Assembly (NCBI GenBank): GCA_035646535.1
Contig: DASRPD010000062.1
Span: forward strand, 1-26,315
Direction: 5' to 3'
DNA length: 26,315 nucleotides
Source of the DNA: DASRPD01 sp035646535
GTDB taxonomy: Bacteria > Actinomycetota > Acidimicrobiia > IMCC26256 > JANYLB01
The notes below the pieces were generated by a model. That model saw nothing but the letters and a program-made list of their open reading frames with translations, made no database searches and was not told where the DNA came from. This document shows, piece by piece, positions 1-7,690 of the stretch (its first letter is position 1; each line of letters starts with the position of its first letter). The position numbers were made by a program, and so were the translations under genes.

Positions 1-205
1 GTGTCGTGGTGGTGGTGGGGCCCGGGCCGGTCGTCGTGGGGGTGGCGTCGGCCCGCGCGAGCTGCGCGTCGAAATCCGACTTCAGACGGGATTGCTCACG
101 GGCGGTGTAGAGCCCGGTTCCCCAGAGCTGGAACACGACGAACAACAGGATGAGGATCCCCGCGGTCACGAGAACCCCTCCGATACCTCCGACCACTCGA
201 CGCAC
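1..205 (-). CDS. Class E sortase, N-terminal part (gene runs off the window)
   Basis: The reverse strand reads, from a GTG at 205, about 68 codons without a stop to the window edge. The order is a short basic N-terminus, one hydrophobic membrane segment (about residues 8-27), a motif QLWGTGLYTAREQ, a short helix (SRLKSDFDAQLARAD), then a Pro/Thr-rich linker (TPTTTGPGPTTTTT). A membrane anchor followed by a WGTG motif and a Thr/Pro linker is what I know from class E sortases of Actinobacteria, which join LPxTG/LAxTG-type proteins to the cell envelope. The catalytic domain with its Cys and Arg would lie beyond position 1, so the assignment rests on the N-terminus alone. Start choice: on the same strand a TACGCT hexamer (218 to 213) ends 7 nt before the GTG, suiting a leaderless start. 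The frame stays open back to 274, so a longer N-terminus is possible. Divergent from the ccm operon. Confidence 0.55.
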   Translation of the reverse strand, partial: MRRVVGGIGGVLVTAGILILLFVVFQLWGTGLYTAREQSRLKSDFDAQLARADATPTTTGPGPTTTTT

Positions 206-275
206 GCCGTGCAGCGTAAGGCCCCGGGACGGATGGACCCGGTCACCTCGGTTCGCCCCGGTTCGGCGCTGTTCC

Positions 276-333
276 TAGAATCTGGTGCTGGCGAAGACCC
301 TGGTCGGCGGGGTCTCGGAGCGGGTCCCGGAGG
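276..333 (+). promoter_or_regulatory. Possible ccm operon promoter (-10) and RBS
   Basis: TAGAAT at 276-281 fits the actinobacterial -10 consensus TAnnnT and lies in the only non-coding gap upstream of ccmA. No convincing -35 is visible. A GGAGG at 329-333 lies 13 nt before the ATG at 347 and 10 nt before the in-frame GTG at 344. Predicted from sequence only. Confidence 0.3.
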
Positions 334-346
334 CCGGTTGGCAGTG

Positions 347-1102
347 ATGCCGCTCGTTCATCTGCGTTCTGTGGTGAGCCTCATCGGCGGCTTCCCAGCT
401 CTCGCCGGTGTCGACTTCGACGCGCGGGCCGGTGAGGTGGTGCTGATCACCGGGCCCAACGGCGCGGGCAAGACCACCCTCTTGCGAGTGATCGCCGGAC
501 TCGCTCCCGTGCTGCGGGGCGAGGTGATGGTCGAAGGGCGCGACGTTGTCGCGGATCGCACCGCGGCCCGGCGCTCGCTGGCTCTCGTCGCCCACGACAC
601 CTTCTGCTACGACGACCTCACCGCCCGCGAGAACCTCCGGTTCGCGGCCCGGGCATCCGGGCGGGACCGCGCCGCGGCCGACGCGGCGCTCGAACGGTGC
701 GGGCTGACCCGGCAGGCACGCGTCACCCACGGTGGGCTCTCGGCCGGGCAACGCCGCCGCCTGGCGCTCGGGGTGGCCCTCGTGCGGGAGCCGACGCTGT
801 GGCTCCTCGACGAACCCCACGCCGGCCTCGATGCTCACGGCCGGGCCTTGCTCGACGACATCGTGACCGGAGCGGCCGGCTCGGGCGGCACGGTGGTGCT
901 CGCGTCACACGAGCTCGGACTGGCGCGCCCGCTCGCTACTCGCGAGGTCACCCTCGCGGGTGGGCGCGTCACGTCGTCGACGGACGCCCCGGGTCCCACC
1001 GATCCGAGGCCGTCCACCACGCCCGGTGACGGGCGCGACGCCGGCGGAACCGGATCCGCCGGTGGACCGGCGAAGCCCTCCGAGCGGGAGCGCGCCCGAT
1101 GA
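347..1102 (+). CDS. ccmA: Cytochrome c biogenesis ABC transporter ATP-binding protein CcmA
   Basis: 251 aa cytoplasmic ATPase of the CcmABCD complex. In System I it drives release of heme-loaded CcmE from CcmC/CcmD. Visible motifs: Walker A GPNGAGKTT (residues 36-44), Q-loop region about 82-90, ABC signature LSAGQ (131-135), Walker B LWLLDEP (151-157) and switch His188 (ASHE). Residues after about 210 form a Pro/Gly/Thr-rich tail not seen in short CcmA proteins. The frame is open upstream to position 92, but homology begins at MPLVHLRSV, so ATG 347 (or the adjacent GTG 344) is chosen. The stop overlaps the ccmB start by 4 nt (ATGA). First gene of a nine-gene ccm operon. Confidence 0.9.
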   Translation: MPLVHLRSVVSLIGGFPALAGVDFDARAGEVVLITGPNGAGKTTLLRVIAGLAPVLRGEVMVEGRDVVADRTAARRSLALVAHDTFCYDDLTARENLRFAARASGRDRAAADAALERCGLTRQARVTHGGLSAGQRRRLALGVALVREPTLWLLDEPHAGLDAHGRALLDDIVTGAAGSGGTVVLASHELGLARPLATREVTLAGGRVTSSTDAPGPTDPRPSTTPGDGRDAGGTGSAGGPAKPSERERAR

Positions 1103-1773
1103 GCGTCCTCGCCGACGCAGGCCTCGTGGCGGCCAAGGACCTGCGCATCGAGGCGCGCTCGCGCGTGACGCTCGCCCAGGTGCTGCCGTTCGGGATCATC
1201 GTGTTGCTGTTGTTCGCGTTCGCGCTGGATCCCGACCGCGGTCGGCTGGCGGCAGTGGCGCCCGGTCTCTTCTGGGTCGCGGTGATGCTGGCCGCGCTGT
1301 TGGCCATCGGCCGGTCGTTCGCCATCGAACAGCTCCACGGCGCACGCGACGGCCTGCGTCTGTCGGGGATCGACGGCGCGGCGGTCTTTCTCGGCAAGGC
1401 CGCCGCGATCGCCGCCCAGCTCGCCGTGCTCGAAGTCCTGCTCGGGCTGGGGGTCGCCGCGCTCTACGGCGTCGACGTGACCTCGGTCGTCGTGCTCGTG
1501 GCTGCCGGGATGGCCGCGACCGCGGGACTCGCGGCCACCGGTACCCTCTTCGGCGTGCTGGCGGCGGGTCTGCGCCTGCGCGAGACACTGCTGCCGCTGC
1601 TGCTGTTGCCGGTGATCACGCCGGTCATGCTCGGTGCCACGAGGGCTTTCGAGTCCGGCCTCGGCGGTGACCCGGCCGAGGGGTGGCCGTGGATCGCGCT
1701 GCTCGGAGCGTTTGCCGGTCTGTACCTGGCGGTCGGCGTCCTGGCCTTCGGGTCGTTGTGGGAGGACGCATGA
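1099..1773 (+). CDS. ccmB: Heme exporter membrane protein CcmB
   Basis: 224 aa, very hydrophobic, about six membrane segments (roughly residues 28-45, 52-70, 98-122, 128-152, 160-180, 195-218). The length and the N-terminal pattern (short amphipathic stretch VAAKDLRIEARSR, then a membrane span) match the CcmB family, the membrane partner of CcmA. The ATG overlaps the ccmA stop, and ccmC follows after 19 nt. Position between ccmA and ccmC makes the call firm, although CcmB proteins diverge strongly in sequence. Confidence 0.88.
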   Translation: MSVLADAGLVAAKDLRIEARSRVTLAQVLPFGIIVLLLFAFALDPDRGRLAAVAPGLFWVAVMLAALLAIGRSFAIEQLHGARDGLRLSGIDGAAVFLGKAAAIAAQLAVLEVLLGLGVAALYGVDVTSVVVLVAAGMAATAGLAATGTLFGVLAAGLRLRETLLPLLLLPVITPVMLGATRAFESGLGGDPAEGWPWIALLGAFAGLYLAVGVLAFGSLWEDA

Positions 1774-1792
1774 GCCATGGGAGGGGAGTGCG

Positions 1793-2581
1793 GTGAGGCT
1801 GCTCCACCCGAGAGTGGCAACGGTGCTGGGCTGGCTGACCCTCGTGTCGCTCGTCGCGCTCGCGCTCTTCGGACTCTGGGGCGCGCCACCCGATGAGGTG
1901 CAGGGCGACGCCCAGCGCCTCATGTACCTGCACGTGCCCACGGCGTGGCTCGCGTACCTCGCGTTCTTCATCACCGCGCTCGCATCGGCGCTGTACTTGT
2001 GGCCGCGCACCCGCGCGCAGACCTGGGATCGGATGGCGGGCGCGTCGGCCGAGCTCGGCGTGCTGTTCACGGGCCTGACGCTGTTCGTGGGCTCGCTGTG
2101 GGGCCGGGCCGTATGGGGAGTGTGGTGGGCCTGGGATGCGCGGCTGGTCACCACCGCGGTGCTGTTCTTCCTCTACCTCGGCTACCTCGCGCTGCGGCAC
2201 ACGGCGGCCGACCCGGTCTCCGGCGCTCGGCGCAACGCGGTCGCCGCGCTGATCGTGTTCATCGACGTGCCCATCGTGCACTTCTCGGTCGAGTGGTGGC
2301 GCACGCTGCATCAGCAGGCAACGGTGTTCAACCCGGAGCTCAGCGCGGAGATCGGGGGAGTCATGGCCTGGACCCTCTGGCTCGGCGTGCTCGCGTTCAC
2401 GCTCCTGTACGTGTATCTGCTCGACCGTCGCTACCAGCTCGCCACACTGGAAGACGAGCTCGACGCCGACGGCCTCGATGCCGCGATCGTCGCCCGCATC
2501 GCCGAGGCGGACGGCACGCCGGCCCCCGGGCGGTCCGAGCCCCCGGGCGGCCCGATGACAACACCGGTGAGCGCCCCGTGA
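1793..2581 (+). CDS. ccmC: Heme handling protein CcmC
   Basis: 262 aa integral membrane protein that loads heme onto CcmE. The tryptophan-rich WWD heme motif WGVWWAWDARL lies at residues 108-118, and the two heme-ligand histidines of the family are present as His47 (YLHVPTAW) and His173 (WWRTLHQ). These align with His60 and His184 of the E. coli protein. Six membrane segments; the C-terminal 45 residues are hydrophilic and longer than in E. coli (245 aa). Start: GTG 1793 has GAGGGGAG at 1781-1788. The open frame extends back to 1634 inside ccmB, but that part shows no homology. The stop overlaps the ccmD start (GTGA). Confidence 0.93.
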   Translation: MRLLHPRVATVLGWLTLVSLVALALFGLWGAPPDEVQGDAQRLMYLHVPTAWLAYLAFFITALASALYLWPRTRAQTWDRMAGASAELGVLFTGLTLFVGSLWGRAVWGVWWAWDARLVTTAVLFFLYLGYLALRHTAADPVSGARRNAVAALIVFIDVPIVHFSVEWWRTLHQQATVFNPELSAEIGGVMAWTLWLGVLAFTLLYVYLLDRRYQLATLEDELDADGLDAAIVARIAEADGTPAPGRSEPPGGPMTTPVSAP

Positions 2582-2697
2582 GCGACGTCGGCTACGTCGC
2601 CACCGGATGGGCCGTGACCGCCGTGGTCATCGCGGGTTACTACGCGCGGCTGGTCGTACGTACGCGCCGGGCGACGAAGAGCCGAGGCTCGCGGTGA
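2578..2697 (+). CDS. ccmD: CcmD-like small membrane protein
   Basis: 39 aa: a short lead, one membrane segment (WAVTAVVIAGYYARLVV, about residues 11-27), then a basic tail RTRRATKSRGSR. A single span followed by a basic cytoplasmic end, encoded between ccmC and ccmE, is the CcmD pattern. CcmD helps release holo-CcmE from CcmC. The GTG start overlaps the ccmC stop by 4 nt and its TGA overlaps the ccmE start by 4 nt, so its translation is coupled on both sides. Too short for confident homology, so the call rests on topology and position. Confidence 0.75.
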   Translation: MSDVGYVATGWAVTAVVIAGYYARLVVRTRRATKSRGSR

Positions 2698-3143
2698 CCA
2701 CGGACACGAACGCGGGCGCTCGGAAACGCCGCCCGATATACCTCGTGGCGGCGGCCGTCTGTGTCATCGCAGTCGGTGCATTGCTGTTCATGGGGCTGCG
2801 CGGCAACATCATCTACTTCAAGACCGTGTCCGAGGCCGTGGGCGAGCGGGAGTCGCTGGGCTCGGATCGCTTCCGACTCGCGGGCGCGGTCGTGCCCGGA
2901 TCGGTCGAACAGACCGCGAACGGCGTTCGTTTCGACGTGACCGACGGTGACGAGACCGTGACCATCCGCCACGCCGGCGATCCACCGGACCTGTTCAAGG
3001 CGGGCGCACCGGTGCTCTGCGAGGGTCACTGGGGTCGCGGCGCGGTCTTCGACTCCGACCGCATCCTGATCAAGCACGGCGCCAGCTACGAGCCACCCGA
3101 GGTGGAGCTCGACGAGCCCGAAGGCCGGAGTACCAACGCGTGA
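2694..3143 (+). CDS. ccmE: Periplasmic-side heme chaperone CcmE
   Basis: 149 aa. An N-terminal membrane anchor (about residues 14-35) is followed by an OB-fold domain facing outward. It carries heme covalently to CcmF/CcmH. The C-terminal motif KHGASYEPPE contains His128 and Tyr132, equivalent to the HxxxY heme-binding motif (HDENY in E. coli). Some archaeal and Gram-positive CcmE proteins have Cys here, but this one keeps His. The DE of the classical HDExY is replaced by GA. There is also Cys109 outside the motif. The GTG start overlaps the ccmD stop, and the stop overlaps ccmF (GTGA). Confidence 0.93.
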   Translation: MTTDTNAGARKRRPIYLVAAAVCVIAVGALLFMGLRGNIIYFKTVSEAVGERESLGSDRFRLAGAVVPGSVEQTANGVRFDVTDGDETVTIRHAGDPPDLFKAGAPVLCEGHWGRGAVFDSDRILIKHGASYEPPEVELDEPEGRSTNA

Positions 3144-5182
3144 AGGCCACGATCGGGTTTCTGGCGATCGCACTCGGCACCGCGTCGGCCGCGCTCGGGG
3201 TCGCCAACATCGCCATGGGTCTCTTCCGCGGCCGGCCCGACCAGATTCGCACGGGACGTCGCCTCGTGTTCATCGTGCTCGCCTTCACGATCGTGGCGGT
3301 CGGGGCGATGGAATGGGCGTTGCTGACCCATGACTTCTCGATCGAATACGTCGCCGACAACAACGCGCGGGCCACGCCGCTGTTGTTCACCATCACCGGG
3401 CTCTGGGCATCGCTGGAGGGTTCGATCCTCCTATGGGCGCTGATACTCGCGGGCTACCTCGCGTTCACGGCCCACCGGTTCCGGCACCGGGCAACCGACC
3501 CGAGGGTCGCGTGGGCGACGCTCGTCGGCCTCATCGTCGCCCTCTTCTTCTTCGCGCTCATGCTCGGACCGGCGAACCCGTTCACCGTGAGCACCACCGT
3601 GCCCCTCGACGGGGCGGGACCCAACCCGCTGCTCCAGAACCACCCGCTCATGGCGTTCCACCCACCCATGCTGTACCTGGGCTACGTCGGCTTCACGATC
3701 CCGTTCAGCTTCGCGATCGCCGCGCTCGCGACCGGACGGGTCGGTGAGGGCTGGCTGGCCGACACCCGGCGCACGACGCTCGTGGCGTGGGGGTTTCTCA
3801 CCGCCGGGATCATCCTCGGCGCGTGGTGGAGCTACGAGGTGCTCGGTTGGGGCGGCTTCTGGGCTTGGGACCCGGTCGAGAACGCGTCGCTGCTGCCCTG
3901 GTTGACCGCCACTGCGTTCATTCATTCGTTGATGGTGCAGGAACGCCGGGGGATGCTGCGGGTGTGGAACCTGTCCTTGGTGATCGCGACGTTCTGTCTC
4001 ACGATCCTCGGCACGTTCCTCACCCGTTCGGGTGTCCTCAACTCGGTGCACGCGTTCAGTGACTCCGCGATCGGTTCGTGGTTGCTCACCTTCCTGGGCC
4101 TCGTCGCCGGAGGTTCGATCGCGCTGATCGCGTGGCGTGCCGACGCGTTGCGGGCCCCGGGTCGGATCGACTCGGCCGTGTCGCGCGAGGCCGCGTTCCT
4201 CGGCAACAACCTGGCGTTCGCGGCGCTCGCGTTCGTCGTGTTGCTGGGCACGGTGTTCCCCCTGCTCGCCGAGGCGCTGCGGGGCGAGCAGCTCTCGGTC
4301 GGTGAGCCGTACTTCGACACGATGGCGACGCCGATCGGCCTCGCCATCCTGTTTCTCATGGCGGCCGCGCCCGCGTTGGGTTGGCGGGCGACGAGCGGTG
4401 AGGTCCTCACCCGGCGGCTCATGGTCCCGGCGTGGGTCGGTGGTCTCACGATGGTCGTCACCGTCGTCGCCGGTACCCGGAGCCTCGCCGCGGTGGTCGC
4501 CTTCGGCCTGGCCGGCTTCGCGCTCGCCGGCGTCGCCCGATCGGTGGGCGTCGGTGTGCGGGCGCGCCGGAGGGCCGACGAGGAGGGCTGGGTACGCGCT
4601 GCGACGCGCACGGTGATGTCGAACCCCCGCCTGTACGGCGGGCTCGTCGTGCACGTCGGGGTCGTGATCATCGCGGTGGCGCTCGCGAGCTTCGCGACGT
4701 TCGGGGCCAAGCGTGAGGTGCGGCTGGAGCGTGGCGAGTCGGTCGATGTCGGCAGCTACACGGTGACCTTCCTCGGTACCGACCTCGAACGCACCGCCCA
4801 GAAGACGACGAAGTCGGCCCGCTTGCGACTCGAGCGGGGCGGCGACGTGCTCGGCGTGTACGCGCCGTCCATCTCCACGTTCCCGAACGCCAACAGCGGC
4901 ATCGGCACACCGTCGGTACGCACCGGATTGTTCGAGGACGTGTACCTCACGCTGGTGTCCTCGCCGAGCGAGTCCGAGCGCGTCACCGTCGGTGTCGCGG
5001 TCAACTCGATGGTGCTCTGGCTGTGGATCGGCGGTGGCGTGATGGCCGCGGGGACCATCGTCGCGCTGTTGGCGGTGCGGGCTCACGAACCCCGTACGCG
5101 CGCTCGGCCGGCCGCGGCACCCGCCGGTCCCGTCGACGATACGCCGTCGCCGCGACCCGAGCCGGCCGAGGCGACCGTATGA
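3140..5182 (+). CDS. ccmF: Cytochrome c heme lyase subunit CcmF
   Basis: 680 aa, close to the usual 640-680 of CcmF, with about 14-15 membrane segments. CcmF takes heme from CcmE and, with CcmH and CcmI, attaches it to the CxxCH of apocytochrome c. The WWD motif GWGGFWAWDPVENASLLPW is at about residues 236-254, followed by FIHS. Upstream are NHPLMAFHPPMLYLGYVGF (about 170-188) with histidines conserved in the family, and downstream FLTRSGVLNSVHAF (about 293-306). A soluble loop near residues 525-610 precedes the last membrane segment (about 620-645), and the last 35 residues are Pro/Ala-rich. Overlaps ccmE and ccmG by 4 nt each. Confidence 0.95.
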   Translation: MKATIGFLAIALGTASAALGVANIAMGLFRGRPDQIRTGRRLVFIVLAFTIVAVGAMEWALLTHDFSIEYVADNNARATPLLFTITGLWASLEGSILLWALILAGYLAFTAHRFRHRATDPRVAWATLVGLIVALFFFALMLGPANPFTVSTTVPLDGAGPNPLLQNHPLMAFHPPMLYLGYVGFTIPFSFAIAALATGRVGEGWLADTRRTTLVAWGFLTAGIILGAWWSYEVLGWGGFWAWDPVENASLLPWLTATAFIHSLMVQERRGMLRVWNLSLVIATFCLTILGTFLTRSGVLNSVHAFSDSAIGSWLLTFLGLVAGGSIALIAWRADALRAPGRIDSAVSREAAFLGNNLAFAALAFVVLLGTVFPLLAEALRGEQLSVGEPYFDTMATPIGLAILFLMAAAPALGWRATSGEVLTRRLMVPAWVGGLTMVVTVVAGTRSLAAVVAFGLAGFALAGVARSVGVGVRARRRADEEGWVRAATRTVMSNPRLYGGLVVHVGVVIIAVALASFATFGAKREVRLERGESVDVGSYTVTFLGTDLERTAQKTTKSARLRLERGGDVLGVYAPSISTFPNANSGIGTPSVRTGLFEDVYLTLVSSPSESERVTVGVAVNSMVLWLWIGGGVMAAGTIVALLAVRAHEPRTRARPAAAPAGPVDDTPSPRPEPAEATV

Positions 5183-5718
5183 GGAACCCGTCGCGCTGGA
5201 TCGCCATCGGCATCGCCGCGGTCGTCGCGCTCTTCGGCGTCGCCCTCGCCACCCAGGTCGGTTCCGACCCCTCCTACGCGGGCGGGGCCATCCTGCAACG
5301 CCGAGCTCCCGATTTCGACCTCCCCCTGCTCGATGTCGACGGGGCGCGGGTGAACCTCACAAGCCTGCGGGGACAGAGTGTCATCGTGAACTTCTGGAAC
5401 TCGTGGTGCCTCCCGTGCCGGGCCGAGGCCCCCGCGCTGCTCGAATTCTGGGACCGTCACGCCGGCGATGGTGACGTCGCGATGGTCGGCATCGTGCGCG
5501 ACGAGAGTCCGTCCGCCGCCCGGAAAGGCGCGCGCGAGGACGGCTTCGACTGGACGCTGGCGATTGATCCCGACGGCCAGGCCGCGATCGCCTACGGCAC
5601 CACCGGCCAGCCCGAGACGTTCGCGATCAGCCCCGCCGGTGTGGTCACCGGCAAGCAGCTCAGCGAAGTCTCGGTGGACGATCTCGAGGCACTCCTTGCC
5701 CGCGCGCGGGCCGGGTGA
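5179..5718 (+). CDS. ccmG: Thiol:disulfide oxidoreductase CcmG/DsbE-like
   Basis: 179 aa, N-terminal signal anchor (residues 7-26) and an outward-facing thioredoxin fold. The active site is WCLPC (Cys77, Cys80) and the cis-proline loop is GQPETF (Pro145). It is expected to reduce the CxxCH cysteines of apocytochrome c, or CcmH, before heme ligation. Homology starts at the ATG 5179, which overlaps the ccmF stop (ATGA). The open frame upstream to 5023 lies inside ccmF and is ignored. ccmH follows after 4 nt. Confidence 0.92.
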   Translation: MRNPSRWIAIGIAAVVALFGVALATQVGSDPSYAGGAILQRRAPDFDLPLLDVDGARVNLTSLRGQSVIVNFWNSWCLPCRAEAPALLEFWDRHAGDGDVAMVGIVRDESPSAARKGAREDGFDWTLAIDPDGQAAIAYGTTGQPETFAISPAGVVTGKQLSEVSVDDLEALLARARAG

Positions 5719-5722
5719 AGCG

Positions 5723-6184
5723 GTGAACCCACGAGCTCGCAACGGGTCGTGGATCGCGCTCGGCCTCGTCGTCATCGTGACGCTGTGGGTCGCGGCCCGG
5801 CCCGAGCCGGGCACCCCATCGGTGCGCGACCGGGTCCGATCGGTCTCATCCGAGCTGCGCTGCGTGGACTGTCAGAGCCAGTCGGTCGCGGTGAGCTCCA
5901 CGTCGTCGGCCCGGGCCTTCCGGGCCGACATCCGCCGCCGCATCGAGGCGGGCGAGAGCAACGCCGAGATCCGCCGCGCCTACGTCGAGACCTACGGCGA
6001 GTTCATCCTCCTGAAGCCGGCCGGCTCGGGCCTCGGTGTCTTCTTGTGGGCGCTGCCCGTCGTCGTGGTGTTGATGGGTGCGGGCGGTGTCGCACTCGTG
6101 TTGGCCCGGAGCCGTCGTCAACCTCGGTTGACCGCGACCGAGGATGATGAAGCGCTCGTCGCCGACGCGCGCGAGCACCCATGA
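5723..6184 (+). CDS. ccmH: Cytochrome c maturation protein CcmH
   Basis: 153 aa. Two membrane segments (about residues 9-25 and 104-127) flank a small domain with the redox pair LRCVDCQSQS (Cys47, Cys50). The usual family motif is LRCxxCQ(N/G)Q, and the following AVSSTSSARAFRADIRRRI helix also fits. CcmH passes electrons from CcmG to apocytochrome c and forms the heme lyase with CcmF and CcmI. GTG 5723 is chosen because the signal anchor begins there. The stop overlaps the next gene by 4 nt (ATGA). Confidence 0.9.
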   Translation: MNPRARNGSWIALGLVVIVTLWVAARPEPGTPSVRDRVRSVSSELRCVDCQSQSVAVSSTSSARAFRADIRRRIEAGESNAEIRRAYVETYGEFILLKPAGSGLGVFLWALPVVVVLMGAGGVALVLARSRRQPRLTATEDDEALVADAREHP

Positions 6185-7047
6185 GCCGAGACGAGAAGCC
6201 CGACCTCGTCGAGCCCGAGCCAGGTCTGCCGGGCAGTAGGGCTACGGGCGAAGACGTCACGACCGAGCAGGAGTTCCTGCTGCGCTCGCTCGACGACCTC
6301 GACGCGGAGCGCGCCGCGGGCAACATCGACGACTCCACCTTCGAACGCCTGCACAGCGACTACACCGCGCGCGCCGCCGCCGCGCTGCGGGCCGCAGGCG
6401 GCCGGACGACCGCGGGCTCGGCGAAGGCGGGCTCGGCCAAGGCGGGCTCGGCGAAGGCGGGTTCGTCGACGGGGGCCCCGCCGATGTCGGCCAAGCGCCG
6501 CGCGGTCACGGTCGTGGGGATCGTCGCCTTCGCGACCGTCGTCGGCCTCGTGATGGCCTCGGCACTGGGCACGCGCCTTTCGGGGCAGACCTCGTCGGGC
6601 AACACCGTCTCCGAAGCCGACCGGGAAGACACCCTGCGAGCCGCAATCGCCGAGGCGCCCGACGACCCGCAAGCCCGTCTCGCGCTGGCGCGCTTCCTCA
6701 TGGCCCGCCAACGATTTCCGGACGCGTTCGCGGAGTTCTCACAGGCCGCGACGCTGGACCCGACCCTCGCCGAAGCTCACGCCTACGGCGGCTGGTTGTT
6801 GTACCTCGCCGACGAGCCCGCGCGCGCCCGTCTGAGCCTCGAAGCCGCCATCGCGGCCGACGAGGCCTATCCTGATGCCCACTTCTTCTTGGGCCTGGTG
6901 GCGCTTCGGGGCGAACAGGACCCGGCGCGTGCCGTTCCCGAGCTCCAGCGTTACCTCACGCTCGTACCGAACGGCGCGCAGAGCGACCAGGTGCGGACCC
7001 TGCTCGCCGAGGCCGTTGCCGCCATCGAAGTAGACCCCAGTCCCTGA
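6181..7047 (+). CDS. ccmI: CcmI-like TPR protein
   Basis: 288 aa. The N-terminal part (residues 20-65, LLRSLDDLDAERAAGNIDDSTFERL) resembles the CcmI cytoplasmic motif. It is followed by an Ala/Gly/Ser/Lys linker made of AGSAK repeats (about 78-95), one membrane segment (about 104-122) and a C-terminal TPR domain (about 140-285) with repeated A-x-A-x-x-P-x patterns. CcmI holds apocytochrome c and presents it to CcmF/CcmH. E. coli-type CcmI has its membrane segments at the N-terminus, whereas here the CcmI-like motif comes first and a single span follows, so the exact ortholog status is less sure than for other ccm genes. The ATG overlaps the ccmH stop. Confidence 0.75.
   Translation: MSRDEKPDLVEPEPGLPGSRATGEDVTTEQEFLLRSLDDLDAERAAGNIDDSTFERLHSDYTARAAAALRAAGGRTTAGSAKAGSAKAGSAKAGSSTGAPPMSAKRRAVTVVGIVAFATVVGLVMASALGTRLSGQTSSGNTVSEADREDTLRAAIAEAPDDPQARLALARFLMARQRFPDAFAEFSQAATLDPTLAEAHAYGGWLLYLADEPARARLSLEAAIAADEAYPDAHFFLGLVALRGEQDPARAVPELQRYLTLVPNGAQSDQVRTLLAEAVAAIEVDPSP
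6412..6465 (+). repeat. 15-bp in-frame tandem repeat in ccmI
   Basis: Three full copies and part of a fourth of a 15-bp unit (gcgggctcggcgaag and close variants) encode AGSAK-AGSAK-AGSAK-AGS. The copies differ only by synonymous changes (gcg/gcc, ggc/ggt). The repeat falls in the linker between the N-terminal motif and the membrane span, where length changes would be tolerated. Confidence 0.85.
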
Positions 7048-7092
7048 CCGATCCCACCCATGCTCGCAACACCCATCGAGGAAGGACCCACC

Positions 7093-7569
7093 GTGGCCGA
7101 AGCGCCGGAGTACCAGATCGACGGCTCGAAGCTCTACCGCACCACGATCAGCACCGACCGTGGCGACGTGGTCATGGATCTTGACCCGCAGCTCGCGGCC
7201 AACAGCGTCAACAACTTCGTCGCCCTCGCCCGTCAGGGCTTCTACGACGGGTTGACGTTCCACCGCGTCGTGGCCGACTTCGTCGTGCAGGCCGGCTGCC
7301 CCGAAGGCACCGGTCGGGGTGGTCCGGGCTACCGCTTCGCCGACGAAGAGGTGAAGGGCGAATACACCCTCGGCGCCGTCGCGATGGCCAACGCCGGGCC
7401 CGACACCAACGGCTCACAGTTCTTCATCACCATCGACGATTGCCAGGGCAAGCTCACCAAGGACTACAACCTGTTCGGCCACGTCGTGGAGGGCATCGAG
7501 ACCGCCCAGGCGATCCAGATCGGCGAGGTGATGAAGTCCGTCACGATCGAAGAGCGCGACCGCGCCTGA
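7093..7569 (+). CDS. Cyclophilin-type peptidyl-prolyl cis-trans isomerase
   Basis: 158 aa, cytoplasmic (no signal peptide), single cyclophilin domain that speeds cis-trans isomerisation of X-Pro bonds. Family residues: FHRVV (57-61, catalytic Arg58), the Q66-containing segment FVVQAGCPEGTGRGGPGY, AMANAGPDTNGSQFFIT (97-113) and LFGHVV (127-132). The tryptophan used by cyclosporin-sensitive proteins is absent, as in many bacterial members. Start: GTG 7093 is preceded by GAGGAAGGA (7078-7086) at 6 nt. The ATG at 7060 has no such site and would add an unconserved lead. It follows ccmI by 45 nt and may be read from the same transcript. Confidence 0.92.
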   Translation: MAEAPEYQIDGSKLYRTTISTDRGDVVMDLDPQLAANSVNNFVALARQGFYDGLTFHRVVADFVVQAGCPEGTGRGGPGYRFADEEVKGEYTLGAVAMANAGPDTNGSQFFITIDDCQGKLTKDYNLFGHVVEGIETAQAIQIGEVMKSVTIEERDRA

Positions 7570-7645
7570 CATCACATCGGCTCCGGCGCGCGACGCGGGC
7601 GGAAGCGGGGAGTGGCGTCGGCGACTGCCCTATCGAGCCTGACCG

Positions 7646-7690
7646 CTCGAGCCCCGCCCGCCTCGAGCCCCGCCCGCTCGAGCCCCGCGC
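7646..7690 (+). repeat. Three direct repeats (CTCGAGCCCCGC) before the gntR promoter
   Basis: CTCGAGCCCCGCCCG occurs at 7646-7660 and 7662-7676, and CTCGAGCCCCGC again at 7677-7688. The array ends directly at the -35 box (7691). Each copy carries the palindrome CTCGAG. Spacing of 15-16 bp is about one and a half helical turns. No function is known to me; it could be a regulator array or a simple repeat expansion. Confidence 0.7.

Noticed and set aside
835..2154. 439-codon minus-strand frame over ccmA to ccmC
   Set aside because: Its sequence is low-complexity (Gln, Arg, His-rich) and overlaps three real genes.
3431..5086. 551-codon open frame on the minus strand
   Set aside because: It is antisense to ccmF, has a low-complexity composition rich in Arg, Glu, His and Asp, and no recognisable domain. 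Long antisense frames are expected at this GC content.
7570..7690. CRISPR-like repeat array
   Set aside because: The three CTCGAGCCCCGC copies are adjacent, with 0-1 nt between them, so there are no spacers; no cas genes are present.
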